Notes under the pieces: model-generated
The model's input: only the letters and a program-made list of their open reading frames with translations
Database searches by the model: none
Told to the model about the DNA's origin: nothing
Part shown: piece after piece, positions 34,802-42,382 of the stretch
Numbering within the stretch: position 1 is the stretch's first letter
How the letters are laid out: each line of letters opens with the position of its first letter
NCBI RefSeq assembly: GCF_000017505.1
Contig: NC_009675.1
Location: forward strand, 3,171,001-3,235,000
Reading direction: 5' to 3'
DNA from: Anaeromyxobacter sp. Fw109-5
GTDB taxonomy: Bacteria > Myxococcota > Myxococcia > Myxococcales > Anaeromyxobacteraceae
Length of the DNA stretch: 64,000 nt
Translations under genes and position numbers: made by a program

Positions 34802-35683
34802 ATGGCGAAGCGCGAGGACCCGCGGAAAGCGGGTGACAAGCCGCCGTATCCGAAGCAGCAGCAGGCGACGCCCGGCTCCGAGGCCGAGATGCGGCCGCGC
34901 CCGGACTTCGGCGAGGAGAGCTACCGCGGGCACGGCCGGCTGAAGGACCGGGTGGCGATCGTGACGGGCGGCGACAGCGGGATCGGCCGCGCCGTGTCCC
35001 TCGCGTTCGCGCGCGAGGGCGCGCACGTGGTCGTCTCCTACCTGGACGAGCACGAGGACGCGGCCGAGACGAGGCGCGTCGTCGAGGCCGCCGGGCGCAC
35101 CTGCCTCACCATCCCCGGCGACATCGGCGACGAGGCGCACTGCGAGCGGATCGTGAAGGAGACCCTCGAGCGGCTGGGGCGGCTCGACGTCCTCGTGAAC
35201 AACGCGGCGTTCCAGGGCCGCGCCGTCGAGCGCTTCGAGGACCTGGACGCGGCGCGCGTGGAGCGCACGTTCCGCACGAACGTCCTCGCGATGTTCCACC
35301 TCGTGCGCGCCGCCCTCCCGCACCTGAACCCGGGCTCGGTGGTCATCAACTCGACGTCCATCCAGGCGTACCACCCCAACCCGCAGATCCCGGACTACGC
35401 CACCACGAAGGGCGCGATCCGAACCTTCACCCAGGGGCTCGCGAAGGAGCTCACCGCCCGCGGCGTCCGCGTGAACGCCGTGGCGCCCGGGCCGATCTGG
35501 ACCCCGCTCATCCCGCAGTCCTTCGACGAGGAGAAGACCTCGAGGCACGGGGAGAGCGCGCCGCTCTCGCGGGCGGGCCAGCCGGCGGAGGTCGCGGCCG
35601 TCTTCGTCTTCCTCGCCTCGGACGAGTCGAGCTACGTGAGCGGCGAGGTGGTGGGCGTCACCGGCGGCTCGCCCCTCGCGTGA
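34802..35683 (+). CDS. short-chain dehydrogenase/reductase (YghA-like)
   Basis: 293 residues. Residues 1-45 are a Pro/Lys-rich N-terminal extension typical of the general-stress SDR group (YghA, YdaD). The Rossmann core has TGGDSGIGRAV near 55-65, NNAA near 139, and the Ser-Tyr-Lys triad in NSTSIQ...DYATTK. It ends in the usual SYVSGEVVGVTGG. The preferred substrate is unknown. ATG at 34802 with a GGGGGAA site. Confidence 0.9.
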   Translation: MAKREDPRKAGDKPPYPKQQQATPGSEAEMRPRPDFGEESYRGHGRLKDRVAIVTGGDSGIGRAVSLAFAREGAHVVVSYLDEHEDAAETRRVVEAAGRTCLTIPGDIGDEAHCERIVKETLERLGRLDVLVNNAAFQGRAVERFEDLDAARVERTFRTNVLAMFHLVRAALPHLNPGSVVINSTSIQAYHPNPQIPDYATTKGAIRTFTQGLAKELTARGVRVNAVAPGPIWTPLIPQSFDEEKTSRHGESAPLSRAGQPAEVAAVFVFLASDESSYVSGEVVGVTGGSPLA

Positions 35684-35774
35684 GGGTCGTCGCCGGCAGA
35701 CAGGGTCGGGCGCTCCGCTCGGGACCCCCCGCGCGGCCCTGCCCCGCCCGCCCGGCCGGTCCCAAGTTTCGCCC

Positions 35775-36953
35775 GTGCAGGCCTCGCGGCGCGATCGTCT
35801 CGCCTCCCTCACCGGGCTCCGCTTCGCGGCCGCGCTCGGCATCCTGCTCTACCATCACGGCGGCCCGCTCGTGGCGGGGCTCCCGGCATGGGTGGAGCGG
35901 GTCCGCACGGGCGGCCACGTCTGGGTCGGGCTCTTCTACGTGCTCTCCGGGTTCGTGCTGGCCTGGGCGAACCCGCTGCCGATGGGGCCCTCGGAGCGGC
36001 GGACGTTCTACGTCGCGCGCTTCGCGCGCCTCTATCCGGCGTATCTCCTCGCCTTCGTGCTCATCGCCCCGTTCGCCCTCGAGCGCTGGGAGGGCGGTGG
36101 CTCCGTCGCGCTCTCTAAGGCGGCGATCGTCGCGACCGCGTGCCTGCTGCTCGTGCAGGCCTGGGCGACGCCCCTCGCGCGGCTGTGGAACCCCCCGGGC
36201 TGGTCGACGTCGGTGGTCGCCGCGTTCTACGCCGCGTTCCCGTTCCTGGCGGCGCGGCTCGCGCGCCTCTCCCGGCGCGGGCTCGCGCTCGCGGCGCTGG
36301 GAGCGTGGGCGTCGAGCCTCTCGCTGCCGCTCCTCTACCTGGCGCTGCGCCCCGACGGGGAGGTCCCGCCCGGCGCGCTCACCTGGGAGGAGCCTTTCTG
36401 GCTGGAGTCGCTGAAGTTCCACCCCGTCGCCCGCGCCGGCGAGTTCGCCTTCGGCGTCGCCCTCGGCCTGCTGCATCACCGCGGGCTCGCGCTCGGCCGC
36501 GCGGGGGGCGCCGCCGCCGTGGCGGCGCTCGGCGCGCTGGGGGTGCTCCTCGCGTGGGGGGGCGCGCCGTACGTGCTCCTGCACAACGGGCTCTCCGTGC
36601 CGCTGTTCGCGATCGCGCTCCTCGGCCTCGCGTCCGGCCACGGCGGGACCGCCCGGCTCCTCTCGACGCCCGCGGCCCGGGCGCTCGGGGACGCGAGCTT
36701 CGCGCTCTACGCGCTGCAGGAGCCGCTCTGGCTCTGGGCGCGCCGGCTCCTCGCCGAGGATCCCCTGGGCGCGCCGGGCGCCGCGTTCGTGGCGGGCTGG
36801 GCGCTGTTCGCGATCGCCTTCTCCGTGCTCGTGTCGCGCACGCTCGAGCGCCCCGCGCGGCGCGCCCTCCGGGCGCTCCTCGGCGGTGAGCGGGCGCGCG
36901 AGCCGTCGGTCCGGTCGTCGGCCGAGGCGATCGCGCCCGCCGAGCGGCGCTAG
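35775..36953 (+). CDS. acyltransferase family 3 membrane protein
   Basis: 392 residues, about ten TM helices. It starts at GTG 35775; the N-terminal LTGLRFAAALGILLYHH carries the family's conserved Arg and His. VGLFYVLSGFVLAW and FYVARFARLYPAYLL also match. Members O-acetylate or acylate surface sugars; the acceptor here is unknown. Its stop overlaps the stop of the opposite-strand DUF6132-like gene (CTAG). Confidence 0.88.
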   Translation: MQASRRDRLASLTGLRFAAALGILLYHHGGPLVAGLPAWVERVRTGGHVWVGLFYVLSGFVLAWANPLPMGPSERRTFYVARFARLYPAYLLAFVLIAPFALERWEGGGSVALSKAAIVATACLLLVQAWATPLARLWNPPGWSTSVVAAFYAAFPFLAARLARLSRRGLALAALGAWASSLSLPLLYLALRPDGEVPPGALTWEEPFWLESLKFHPVARAGEFAFGVALGLLHHRGLALGRAGGAAAVAALGALGVLLAWGGAPYVLLHNGLSVPLFAIALLGLASGHGGTARLLSTPAARALGDASFALYALQEPLWLWARRLLAEDPLGAPGAAFVAGWALFAIAFSVLVSRTLERPARRALRALLGGERAREPSVRSSAEAIAPAERR

Positions 36954-37198
36954 CCCGGACCCGCCCCGTCCGCGCCCGCCTCGCGCCCGCGGTCCCGCTG
37001 CTCGCGGCGCGGCCCGGGAAGCCCCACCACCCCGCCCGCGAAGCCGAAGAACAGCGCCGCCGTCCCGACGTTCGAGGTGAGCGGGCACGTCCCCGTGTTG
37101 CAGCCGATGAAGAAGGCATACGCGGCCCCGGCGGCCGCCCCCAGCCCGGCCCCGGCCGCGGTCCGCCAGTGCCTGGCGGCGAAGGTTCGAGCGTTCAT
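36950..37198 (-). CDS. DUF6132-like small membrane protein
   Basis: 82 residues. Two hydrophobic segments surround the signature FIGCNTGTCPLTSN (about 30-43), as in small proteins often found near sulfur and redox genes. ATG at 37198. The C-terminal 20 residues are charged. Divergent from the dihaem peroxidase-like gene; function unknown. Confidence 0.72.
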   Translation of the reverse strand: MNARTFAARHWRTAAGAGLGAAAGAAYAFFIGCNTGTCPLTSNVGTAALFFGFAGGVVGLPGPRREQRDRGREAGADGAGPG

Positions 37199-37307
37199 CG
37201 GTCGTTGGAGCCTCCGGCGCGGCTGGAGATTCACCCTGCTCGTCCTGGGGCTGCGACCGCCGTTCCGCTTGACCGGGCGCCCGCGCCAGCCTTCTCTAGC
37301 CGCGCCC

Positions 37308-38402
37308 ATGGACCGTGTCCCCGTCCTCGCGCTCCTCGCCCTGGCGCTCGCGGCCTGCCGCTCCGCGGAGGTGCGTCCCGCGTCCGGCCCGGCCTCGCCG
37401 CCCGCCTGGGAGGCGGAGAACCCCGTCCGCCCACTCCCGGCCGCTCCGCTCGGCAGCCCGGCCGACTTCTCGAGCGTGCCCTGGGTCACCCCGGAGAAGG
37501 TCCGGCTCGGCCGCTGGCTCTTCTACGATGCCCGGCTCAGCGCCGACGGGACGATCTCCTGCGCCACCTGCCATCGCCCCGAGCACGCCTTCTCCGAGCC
37601 GACCGCCGTCTCGACCGGCATCGGCGGCCGCCAGGGCCGCCGGAAGTCGCCGCCCATCCTGAACGCCGCGTGGCCGGTGTACCCCCGGTACTTCTGGGAC
37701 GGACGCGCCTCGAGCCTCGCGGAGCAGGCCAGGGGTCCGCTCGAGAACGAGGTCGAGATGGGCAACACGCTCGAGCACGTGGTGCTCACCGTCTCGCGCG
37801 TCGCCGGCTACGCCCCGTACTTCCGCGAGGCGTTCGGCGACCCCGGCGTCGACATCGCGCGGGTGAGCGAGGCGATCGCCGCCTACGAGGCGACCCGGCT
37901 GTCGGGGAACTCCCGGTACGATCGCTTCGCCGCGGGCGACGAGTCGGCGCTCGGCCCGGACGAGCGGCGCGGGATGGAGCTGTTCTTCGGGCGGGCGCAG
38001 TGCGCGCAGTGCCACCTCGGCCCCAGCCTCTCCGACGCGCAGTTCCACAACCTCGGCGTCGGCTGGCGGCCGCCAGACCCCTACGTGGAAGCGCCCATCG
38101 CGGGCTTCGCGGACAAGGGCCGCTACGAGGTGACCGGCGACCAGAAGGACGTGGGCGCGTTCAAGACGCCGACCCTGCGCGACTGCTCGAAGCACGCGCC
38201 GTACATGCACGACGGCTCCATGGCGACGCTCGAGGAGGCGGTGCTGCACTACTGGCGAGGCGGGTTCCCGAACCCGTGGCTCTCCGAGCGGATGACGCCG
38301 GTCCCGATGTCGCGCGGCGACCTGGAGGCGCTCGTCGCCTTCCTGCGCGCGCTCGACGGCGAGGGGTACGCCGACGTCGCCCCGCGATCTTTCCCGCAGT
38401 AA
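37308..38402 (+). CDS. dihaem cytochrome c peroxidase-like lipoprotein
   Basis: 364 residues with lipobox LAAC at C17. Haem sites are C85-C88-H89 (CATCHRPEHAFSE) and C232-C235-H236 (CAQCHLGP). It also has the family segments RKSPPILNAAWPVYPRYFWDGRA and FKTPTLRDCSKHAPYMHDGSMATLEE. It is closer to classical CcpA than the protein at 28.9 kb. Likely periplasmic peroxide reduction with a cytochrome donor. The ATG at 37308 fits the signal peptide. Confidence 0.92.
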   Translation: MDRVPVLALLALALAACRSAEVRPASGPASPPAWEAENPVRPLPAAPLGSPADFSSVPWVTPEKVRLGRWLFYDARLSADGTISCATCHRPEHAFSEPTAVSTGIGGRQGRRKSPPILNAAWPVYPRYFWDGRASSLAEQARGPLENEVEMGNTLEHVVLTVSRVAGYAPYFREAFGDPGVDIARVSEAIAAYEATRLSGNSRYDRFAAGDESALGPDERRGMELFFGRAQCAQCHLGPSLSDAQFHNLGVGWRPPDPYVEAPIAGFADKGRYEVTGDQKDVGAFKTPTLRDCSKHAPYMHDGSMATLEEAVLHYWRGGFPNPWLSERMTPVPMSRGDLEALVAFLRALDGEGYADVAPRSFPQ

Positions 38403-38408
38403 CGCCGC

Positions 38409-38424
38409 AGACCTGATTGGTGAC
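38409..38424. repeat. left copy of a 16-bp inverted pair around the IS
   Basis: AGACCTGATTGGTGAC matches, in inverted orientation, 40095-40110 at 14 of 16 positions. It directly follows AGTAACGCCGC (38398-38408), of which an exact direct copy is at 40112-40122. Confidence 0.6.
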
Positions 38425-38540
38425 CAGTCGGGCGGCCGCCGGCGTCCCTGAGCAGCGCCGCAGGGTTGAGGTCCAAGCCGATCCACGACCCGGCGTGCGC
38501 AAGTTCGCACGCTGATCTCACCGAGGGTACGAAGAAAGAG

Positions 38541-38570
38541 CGGCGGGTGATCCTAGCCGATCACCCGCCG
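38541..38570. repeat. 12-bp perfect inverted repeat before the IS
   Basis: CGGCGGGTGATC (38541-38552) pairs with GATCACCCGCCG (38559-38570) around CTAGCC. It lies 16 bp outside the left IS end and could be a terminator-like hairpin or part of the insertion target. Confidence 0.55.
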
Positions 38571-38586
38571 CGAACGGCCTGTCGCT

Positions 38587-39954
38587 GGGTAGGAGCCCGG
38601 CGTGAGCCAACGACCCCGAGATCTTACGGGAGGAGATCGGTGAGGGAAAGACGAGTTCGCCGGGTGGCCGGGCTGCTGCGTGCCCGCCTCCCGGAGCTGG
38701 ACCTTGAGGCGGTGCCCGACGTCCGCGCCAGGGAGGGACGCTGGTCGCTGGCGGAGATCCTCACGGGGGTCCTTCTCGGCATCGTGGCCGGGGCGCGGAG
38801 CTTGGCCGAGGCCGAGGAGCTGACCGACGGGATGAGCCCCGCGGCACGCCGGCTCGCCAGCGTGCCACGACGGCTTCCGGACACCACGGCGCGCGACGCG
38901 CTCTGCGCCGTGCCGCTCGACGGGCTTCGCGCGGCGCTGCACCGGCTCGTGCGGGCCGCGTGGCGCCGCAAAGCGCTCACGCCGGTGGACCTGCCGGTCG
39001 GGGTGGTCGCGCTCGACGGCAAGGTCACGGCGTTGCCGACGCTGAACCATCCGCTCATCCAGAACCAGCACCCCGACGTCGGGCTGCCCTACGGCCTCGC
39101 CCGCACGGTCACCTGCGCGCTCGTCTCGGCGCCGGGGCGGCCGTGCATCGACGCGGTCCCGATCCCGGCGGAGACGAACGAGGCGGGTCACTTCCAGCAC
39201 GTCCTCGCGGGCCTCGTTGAGACCTACGGCGCGTTGTTCCAGGTGGTGACCTACGACGCGGGCGCGCTGTCCGAAGCCAACGGCGCTGCGGTAGTCGCGG
39301 CGGGCAAGGACTACGTGTTCGCCCTAAAGAACGATCACTTCACGATGGTGAAGCTCGCGACCGAGCTGCTCGACCCGCACGAGATCGCGGCGCGGCGCGA
39401 GGACGTCCTCGACAACGCGACGACGGCAACGCGCGAGATCCAGATCCTCGCCGTGGACCCGAGCCACGGATACGGCGCGGGCAAAGGGCCCGAGGAGTCG
39501 GTCTGGTCGCATGCGAGGACCTTCCTGCGCGTGACCTCGACGGTGCGCCGCTCCGGCGTCGTGATCGAGCGTGACAGTCGGCTCTTCGTGTCGAGCCGAG
39601 CGGCCGACCAGCTCACGCCGGACCAGTGGCTCCAGGTCGTTCGCGCGCACTGGGGTGTCGAGAACAACAACCACCACACGCTCGACACCGCCTTCGCCGA
39701 GGACGAGCGGCCGTGGATCGCCGCCGACGCGAACGGCATGCTGGCGGTGCTCCTGCTCCGCCGCATCGCGTACACGCTGCTCGCGCTCTTCCGGGCGGTG
39801 ACGCTCCGCTCGGACGACCACCGCGCGATGCGCTGGCTCGCCCTGCTGCGCTGGGTGCGCGACGCGCTCATCGTCCTCTCCGCGGAGCACGTCGAGAACC
39901 TGCGTCTTCGCTCGCTCGCCGTCGCCACACGCTGACATCGCCGGGCTCCTACCC
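38587..39954 (+). mobile_element. ISAs1-family insertion sequence
   Basis: A 1368-bp element bounded by perfect 16-bp inverted repeats, GGGTAGGAGCCCGGCG at 38587-38602 and its complement at 39939-39954. It holds one transposase gene. No convincing target-site duplication is seen directly outside the repeats, so the true ends may differ by some bases or the flanks may have changed. Confidence 0.88.
38640..39935 (+). CDS. ISAs1-family transposase
   Basis: 431 residues from GTG 38640, which has GGGAGGAG just upstream; the longer open frame reaches outside the IS. The N-terminus has the family's DUF4277/DDE-associated segment (DVRAREGRWSLAEILTGVLLG). DDE candidates are D in VVALDGKVTA, D in VVTYDAGALS, and E in HWGVENNNHHTLDTAF, with a following EDE. 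Length and motifs are complete, so the copy may be active. Confidence 0.92.
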   Translation: MRERRVRRVAGLLRARLPELDLEAVPDVRAREGRWSLAEILTGVLLGIVAGARSLAEAEELTDGMSPAARRLASVPRRLPDTTARDALCAVPLDGLRAALHRLVRAAWRRKALTPVDLPVGVVALDGKVTALPTLNHPLIQNQHPDVGLPYGLARTVTCALVSAPGRPCIDAVPIPAETNEAGHFQHVLAGLVETYGALFQVVTYDAGALSEANGAAVVAAGKDYVFALKNDHFTMVKLATELLDPHEIAARREDVLDNATTATREIQILAVDPSHGYGAGKGPEESVWSHARTFLRVTSTVRRSGVVIERDSRLFVSSRAADQLTPDQWLQVVRAHWGVENNNHHTLDTAFAEDERPWIAADANGMLAVLLLRRIAYTLLALFRAVTLRSDDHRAMRWLALLRWVRDALIVLSAEHVENLRLRSLAVATR

Positions 39955-40094
39955 GCGGCGAGCGAACATCGAAGGGACCTGAGGGCGGGCGGCGGGCGCG
40001 TCGGCGCCGGCCGGCTGCGGCCGCTGCTTGCCTCGACGTCCAGGCCGACCGCCGGCCCGGCACCCCGGAACGAGAGCCTAACCCTGGGATCGGC

Positions 40095-40122
40095 GTGACC
40101 GATCAGGTCTGAGTAACGCCGC
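40095..40122. repeat. right copy of the inverted 16-mer plus direct 11-mer
   Basis: GTGACCGATCAGGTCT (40095-40110) is the inverted partner of 38409-38424, and AGTAACGCCGC (40112-40122) is an exact direct copy of 38398-38408. Together they bracket the IS at a distance of about 140-180 bp. Confidence 0.6.
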
Positions 40123-40135
40123 CGCGGCGGTCGGC

Positions 40136-41008
40136 GTGTCAGACCGCCTTGCGAGACTGCGGCTCGTGCGACGCTTCGTCACGCTCGATCTCGAGACCGT
40201 CCCCGACGAGGCGCTCGTCCGCGCGGTGGACGGTGAGCCCACCCGCCCGTACCCGGAGCAGCTCCGCCGCGTCCTCGCCGACCGGCGCGCCCGGACCGGC
40301 GGCAAGAGCGACTTCCTGCCCCTGCCCTACCACCGCCCGGTGGCGGGCTGTCTCCTCGAGGCGGTGGAGGACGGCGGGATCGTCCGGGTGGCGGACGTGT
40401 CGGCCTGGACCGATCGGCGCGGCGACGAGGCGTCGTTCCTCGCGCAAACCTGGGAGCGGGTCGCCGGAGCCGCGCTCGTGACCTTCCACGGGAAGGGCTT
40501 CGACCTCCCCGTGCTCGAGCTGCGCTCGCTGAAGCACTCCGTCCCGACGCCCGCCTGGTTCTCCGCCGGCCGGCGGCCGGGCGCGAACGATCACTTCGAC
40601 CTGAAGGAGCTGCTCTCGGCGCACGGCTCCGGCGGCGCCGCGCCGCTGGATCTCTACGCGAAGCTCGTCGGCCTCCCCGGCAAGGAGGACGTCGCGGGCG
40701 AGGACGTGCAGGCGCTCTACGCAACCGGCGCGCTCGACCGCATCGCCGCGTACTGCATGACGGACGTGGTGCAGACGTTCCTGCTGTTCCTGCGCTACCG
40801 GCTGCTCGAGGGCTCGCTCTCGCCCGACGGCTACGCTGAGAGCGCCGCCCTCGCGCGGGCGGCGCTGCCGTCGCTGTTCCGGCGCCGCTTGCCGCTGGGC
40901 GAGCACGCGGCGCTCGACGGCTTCCTCGAGCGCTGCGCGCCGTTCTTCGGTGAACGGGCCCTGACGTTCCGCCCGCCCTTCGACAGGCTCACGGCGAGCG
41001 GGGCCTGA
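40136..41008 (+). CDS. PolB-like 3'-5' exonuclease domain protein
   Basis: 290 residues. The DnaQ-fold Exo I motif is TLDLETVPD near 16-24, Exo II is LVTFHGKGFDLPVLE near 114-128, and the Exo III-like motif is YCMTDVVQTFLL near 206-217. It matches the stand-alone predicted exonuclease related to DNA polymerase B. The start is uncertain (GTG 40136, or an internal GTG twelve codons on). Its last residues (PFDRLTASGA) are encoded by one copy of the CTTCGACAGGCTC repeat. Confidence 0.82.
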   Translation: MSDRLARLRLVRRFVTLDLETVPDEALVRAVDGEPTRPYPEQLRRVLADRRARTGGKSDFLPLPYHRPVAGCLLEAVEDGGIVRVADVSAWTDRRGDEASFLAQTWERVAGAALVTFHGKGFDLPVLELRSLKHSVPTPAWFSAGRRPGANDHFDLKELLSAHGSGGAAPLDLYAKLVGLPGKEDVAGEDVQALYATGALDRIAAYCMTDVVQTFLLFLRYRLLEGSLSPDGYAESAALARAALPSLFRRRLPLGEHAALDGFLERCAPFFGERALTFRPPFDRLTASGA

Positions 41009-41058
41009 CCCTTCGACAGGCTCGGGGCGACCCTTCGACAGGCTCAGGGTGAGCGGGG
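40976..41058. repeat. three copies of a CCCTTCGACAGGCTC repeat
   Basis: Copies start at 40976, 41009 and 41031; the full unit is CCCTTCGACAGGCTCAGGGT followed by GAGCGGG. The first copy lies inside the 3' end of the exonuclease gene and the other two after it. This is a known type of interspersed repeat in many GC-rich bacteria. Confidence 0.8.
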
Positions 41059-41074
41059 GTGACGTCCGCGCGGG

Positions 41075-41206
41075 CTACTTGGGCGCGCGCTTCGCCTTGC
41101 GCTTGCGCTTCACGGACAGGGCGCGCTTGCGGGTGGCGGTGGTGCGCTTGAGCTTCGAGCGGTTCGCGACCTTGCGCTTCGAGCGGTTCCCCTTCTGTGC
41201 GGGCAT
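41075..41206 (-). CDS. 43-residue highly basic protein next to topoisomerase VI
   Basis: A small open frame with ATG at 41206 and an excellent GGAGGG site five bases upstream. Of 43 residues, 11 are Lys and 9 Arg; none is acidic. It contains two related NRSK-K/L-R segments and ends in a Lys/Arg run. The composition suggests a nucleic-acid-binding peptide (ribosomal, nucleoid or H1-tail-like). It lies 69 bp after the topoisomerase VI A gene on the same strand. No family recognised. Confidence 0.7.
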   Translation of the reverse strand: MPAQKGNRSKRKVANRSKLKRTTATRKRALSVKRKRKAKRAPK

Positions 41207-41275
41207 GCGTCCCTCCTGGATGCGTGTGAGCGCGGGAGTGTCGCCGCGGGGGCGTGCGGCGTCAACTCCGCTGGC

Positions 41276-42379
41276 CTACTCGAGCCAGTCCCGATCGCGC
41301 AGCTTCCTCGGCAGGTACTCCTCGGTGATGAAGCTGATGCCGCGCCGGGACAGCGCCTCGAGCTCGTACTTCTGCCCGGAGTGGACCATCTCCTCGATCT
41401 CGCGCTGCCACTTGGGCCGCTGGAACCAGGGGTAGGCGAGCATCTGCTTCGCCCGCGCGTTGTCCTGGTCGTTCATCTTGATGGCGACGTTGTCGGGGAG
41501 CTTGTACGTCGCCTTGTCGAACGAAGAGAGGCCGATGAAGCGCGCGTCCGGCACCGCCATGCGCATGGACTCGTAGGCCAGGTTGATCGAGCCCTGCTTC
41601 ATGACCGAGTAGATGTAGAAGCCCCACGGATCGTTGTCGACGAGGACGTACACCGGCAGCTTCAGCTCGGTGTGCAGCCGCTGCACGAGCCGGCGCACGC
41701 CGCGCGGCGGCTGCCCCTGCCCCGTGACGATGACGCACTTCTCGCGCTGCCAGAACTTGTCCTCGTTGAAGCGCCGCCAGACCGCGTCCTTCTCGATGAG
41801 CAGGACGTACTTGGCCTCGGTCTTCGTGAACTGGACGACGTGCTCCTCCACGATGGAGGGCACCGACCAGCCGCCCGACCCCATGCGGCGCAGGTCGATG
41901 GTGTCGCCCGAGTCGCGGATGGTCATGGGGCCGACCATCGAGCCGCGGCCGGTGGCGAAGAGGTGCAGCTCCTCGCGGAGCGAGTCGATGGCGACCTCGA
42001 GGTCCTCGATGATCGGATCGGACTCCTCCTGCTCCTCGAAGGTGTTCTGCTTCGTCTCCCCGAGGGTGTGCTTCGTCATGTAGTACAGGTCGCGGATGCT
42101 CGTCGTCTTGCCGGAGTCGATGAGCTCCTTGCAGGCCTCCGAGACGAGGAAGGTCTGCATGAACTTCTTCGCCATCGAGACGTTGAAGAAGTAGCGCTTC
42201 TGCTTCTGCGAGCCGAGCTCGATGAGGCGCCGCCGCTCGTTGAACTTCACGTTGGCGAGCGAGCGGATCGGGATCTCGACGAAGGGGTTCTTGCCCCCCT
42301 TCACGCTCCGCACGACCGAGTCGGCGAGCTTCTCGATCTTCTGGACGGTCTTCTTGTCGATGGCGTCGAGGCGCGGCAT
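41276..42379 (-). CDS. top6A: DNA topoisomerase VI subunit A (Spo11-like)
   Basis: Cleaves both DNA strands in the type IIB topoisomerase. 367 residues: winged-helix CAP domain with the catalytic tyrosine in SIRDLYYMTKHT (Y99 or Y100), and a Toprim domain with E196 in LLIEKDAVW and D248/D250 in VLVDNDPWG. The C-terminal PDNVAIKMNDQDNARAKQML also matches. It lies 3 bp after the B subunit. The enzyme is archaeal and plant-wide but scattered in bacteria. Confidence 0.95.
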   Translation of the reverse strand: MPRLDAIDKKTVQKIEKLADSVVRSVKGGKNPFVEIPIRSLANVKFNERRRLIELGSQKQKRYFFNVSMAKKFMQTFLVSEACKELIDSGKTTSIRDLYYMTKHTLGETKQNTFEEQEESDPIIEDLEVAIDSLREELHLFATGRGSMVGPMTIRDSGDTIDLRRMGSGGWSVPSIVEEHVVQFTKTEAKYVLLIEKDAVWRRFNEDKFWQREKCVIVTGQGQPPRGVRRLVQRLHTELKLPVYVLVDNDPWGFYIYSVMKQGSINLAYESMRMAVPDARFIGLSSFDKATYKLPDNVAIKMNDQDNARAKQMLAYPWFQRPKWQREIEEMVHSGQKYELEALSRRGISFITEEYLPRKLRDRDWLE

Positions 42380-42382
42380 GGC

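Noticed and set aside
38466-38639. Upstream extension of the transposase frame
   Set aside because: It reaches beyond the left terminal repeat; the GTG at 38640 with GGGAGGAG is the better start.
40976-41058. Possible CRISPR array at the CCCTTCGACAGG repeats
   Set aside because: Only three copies with 5-11 bp between, no uniform spacers and no cas genes.
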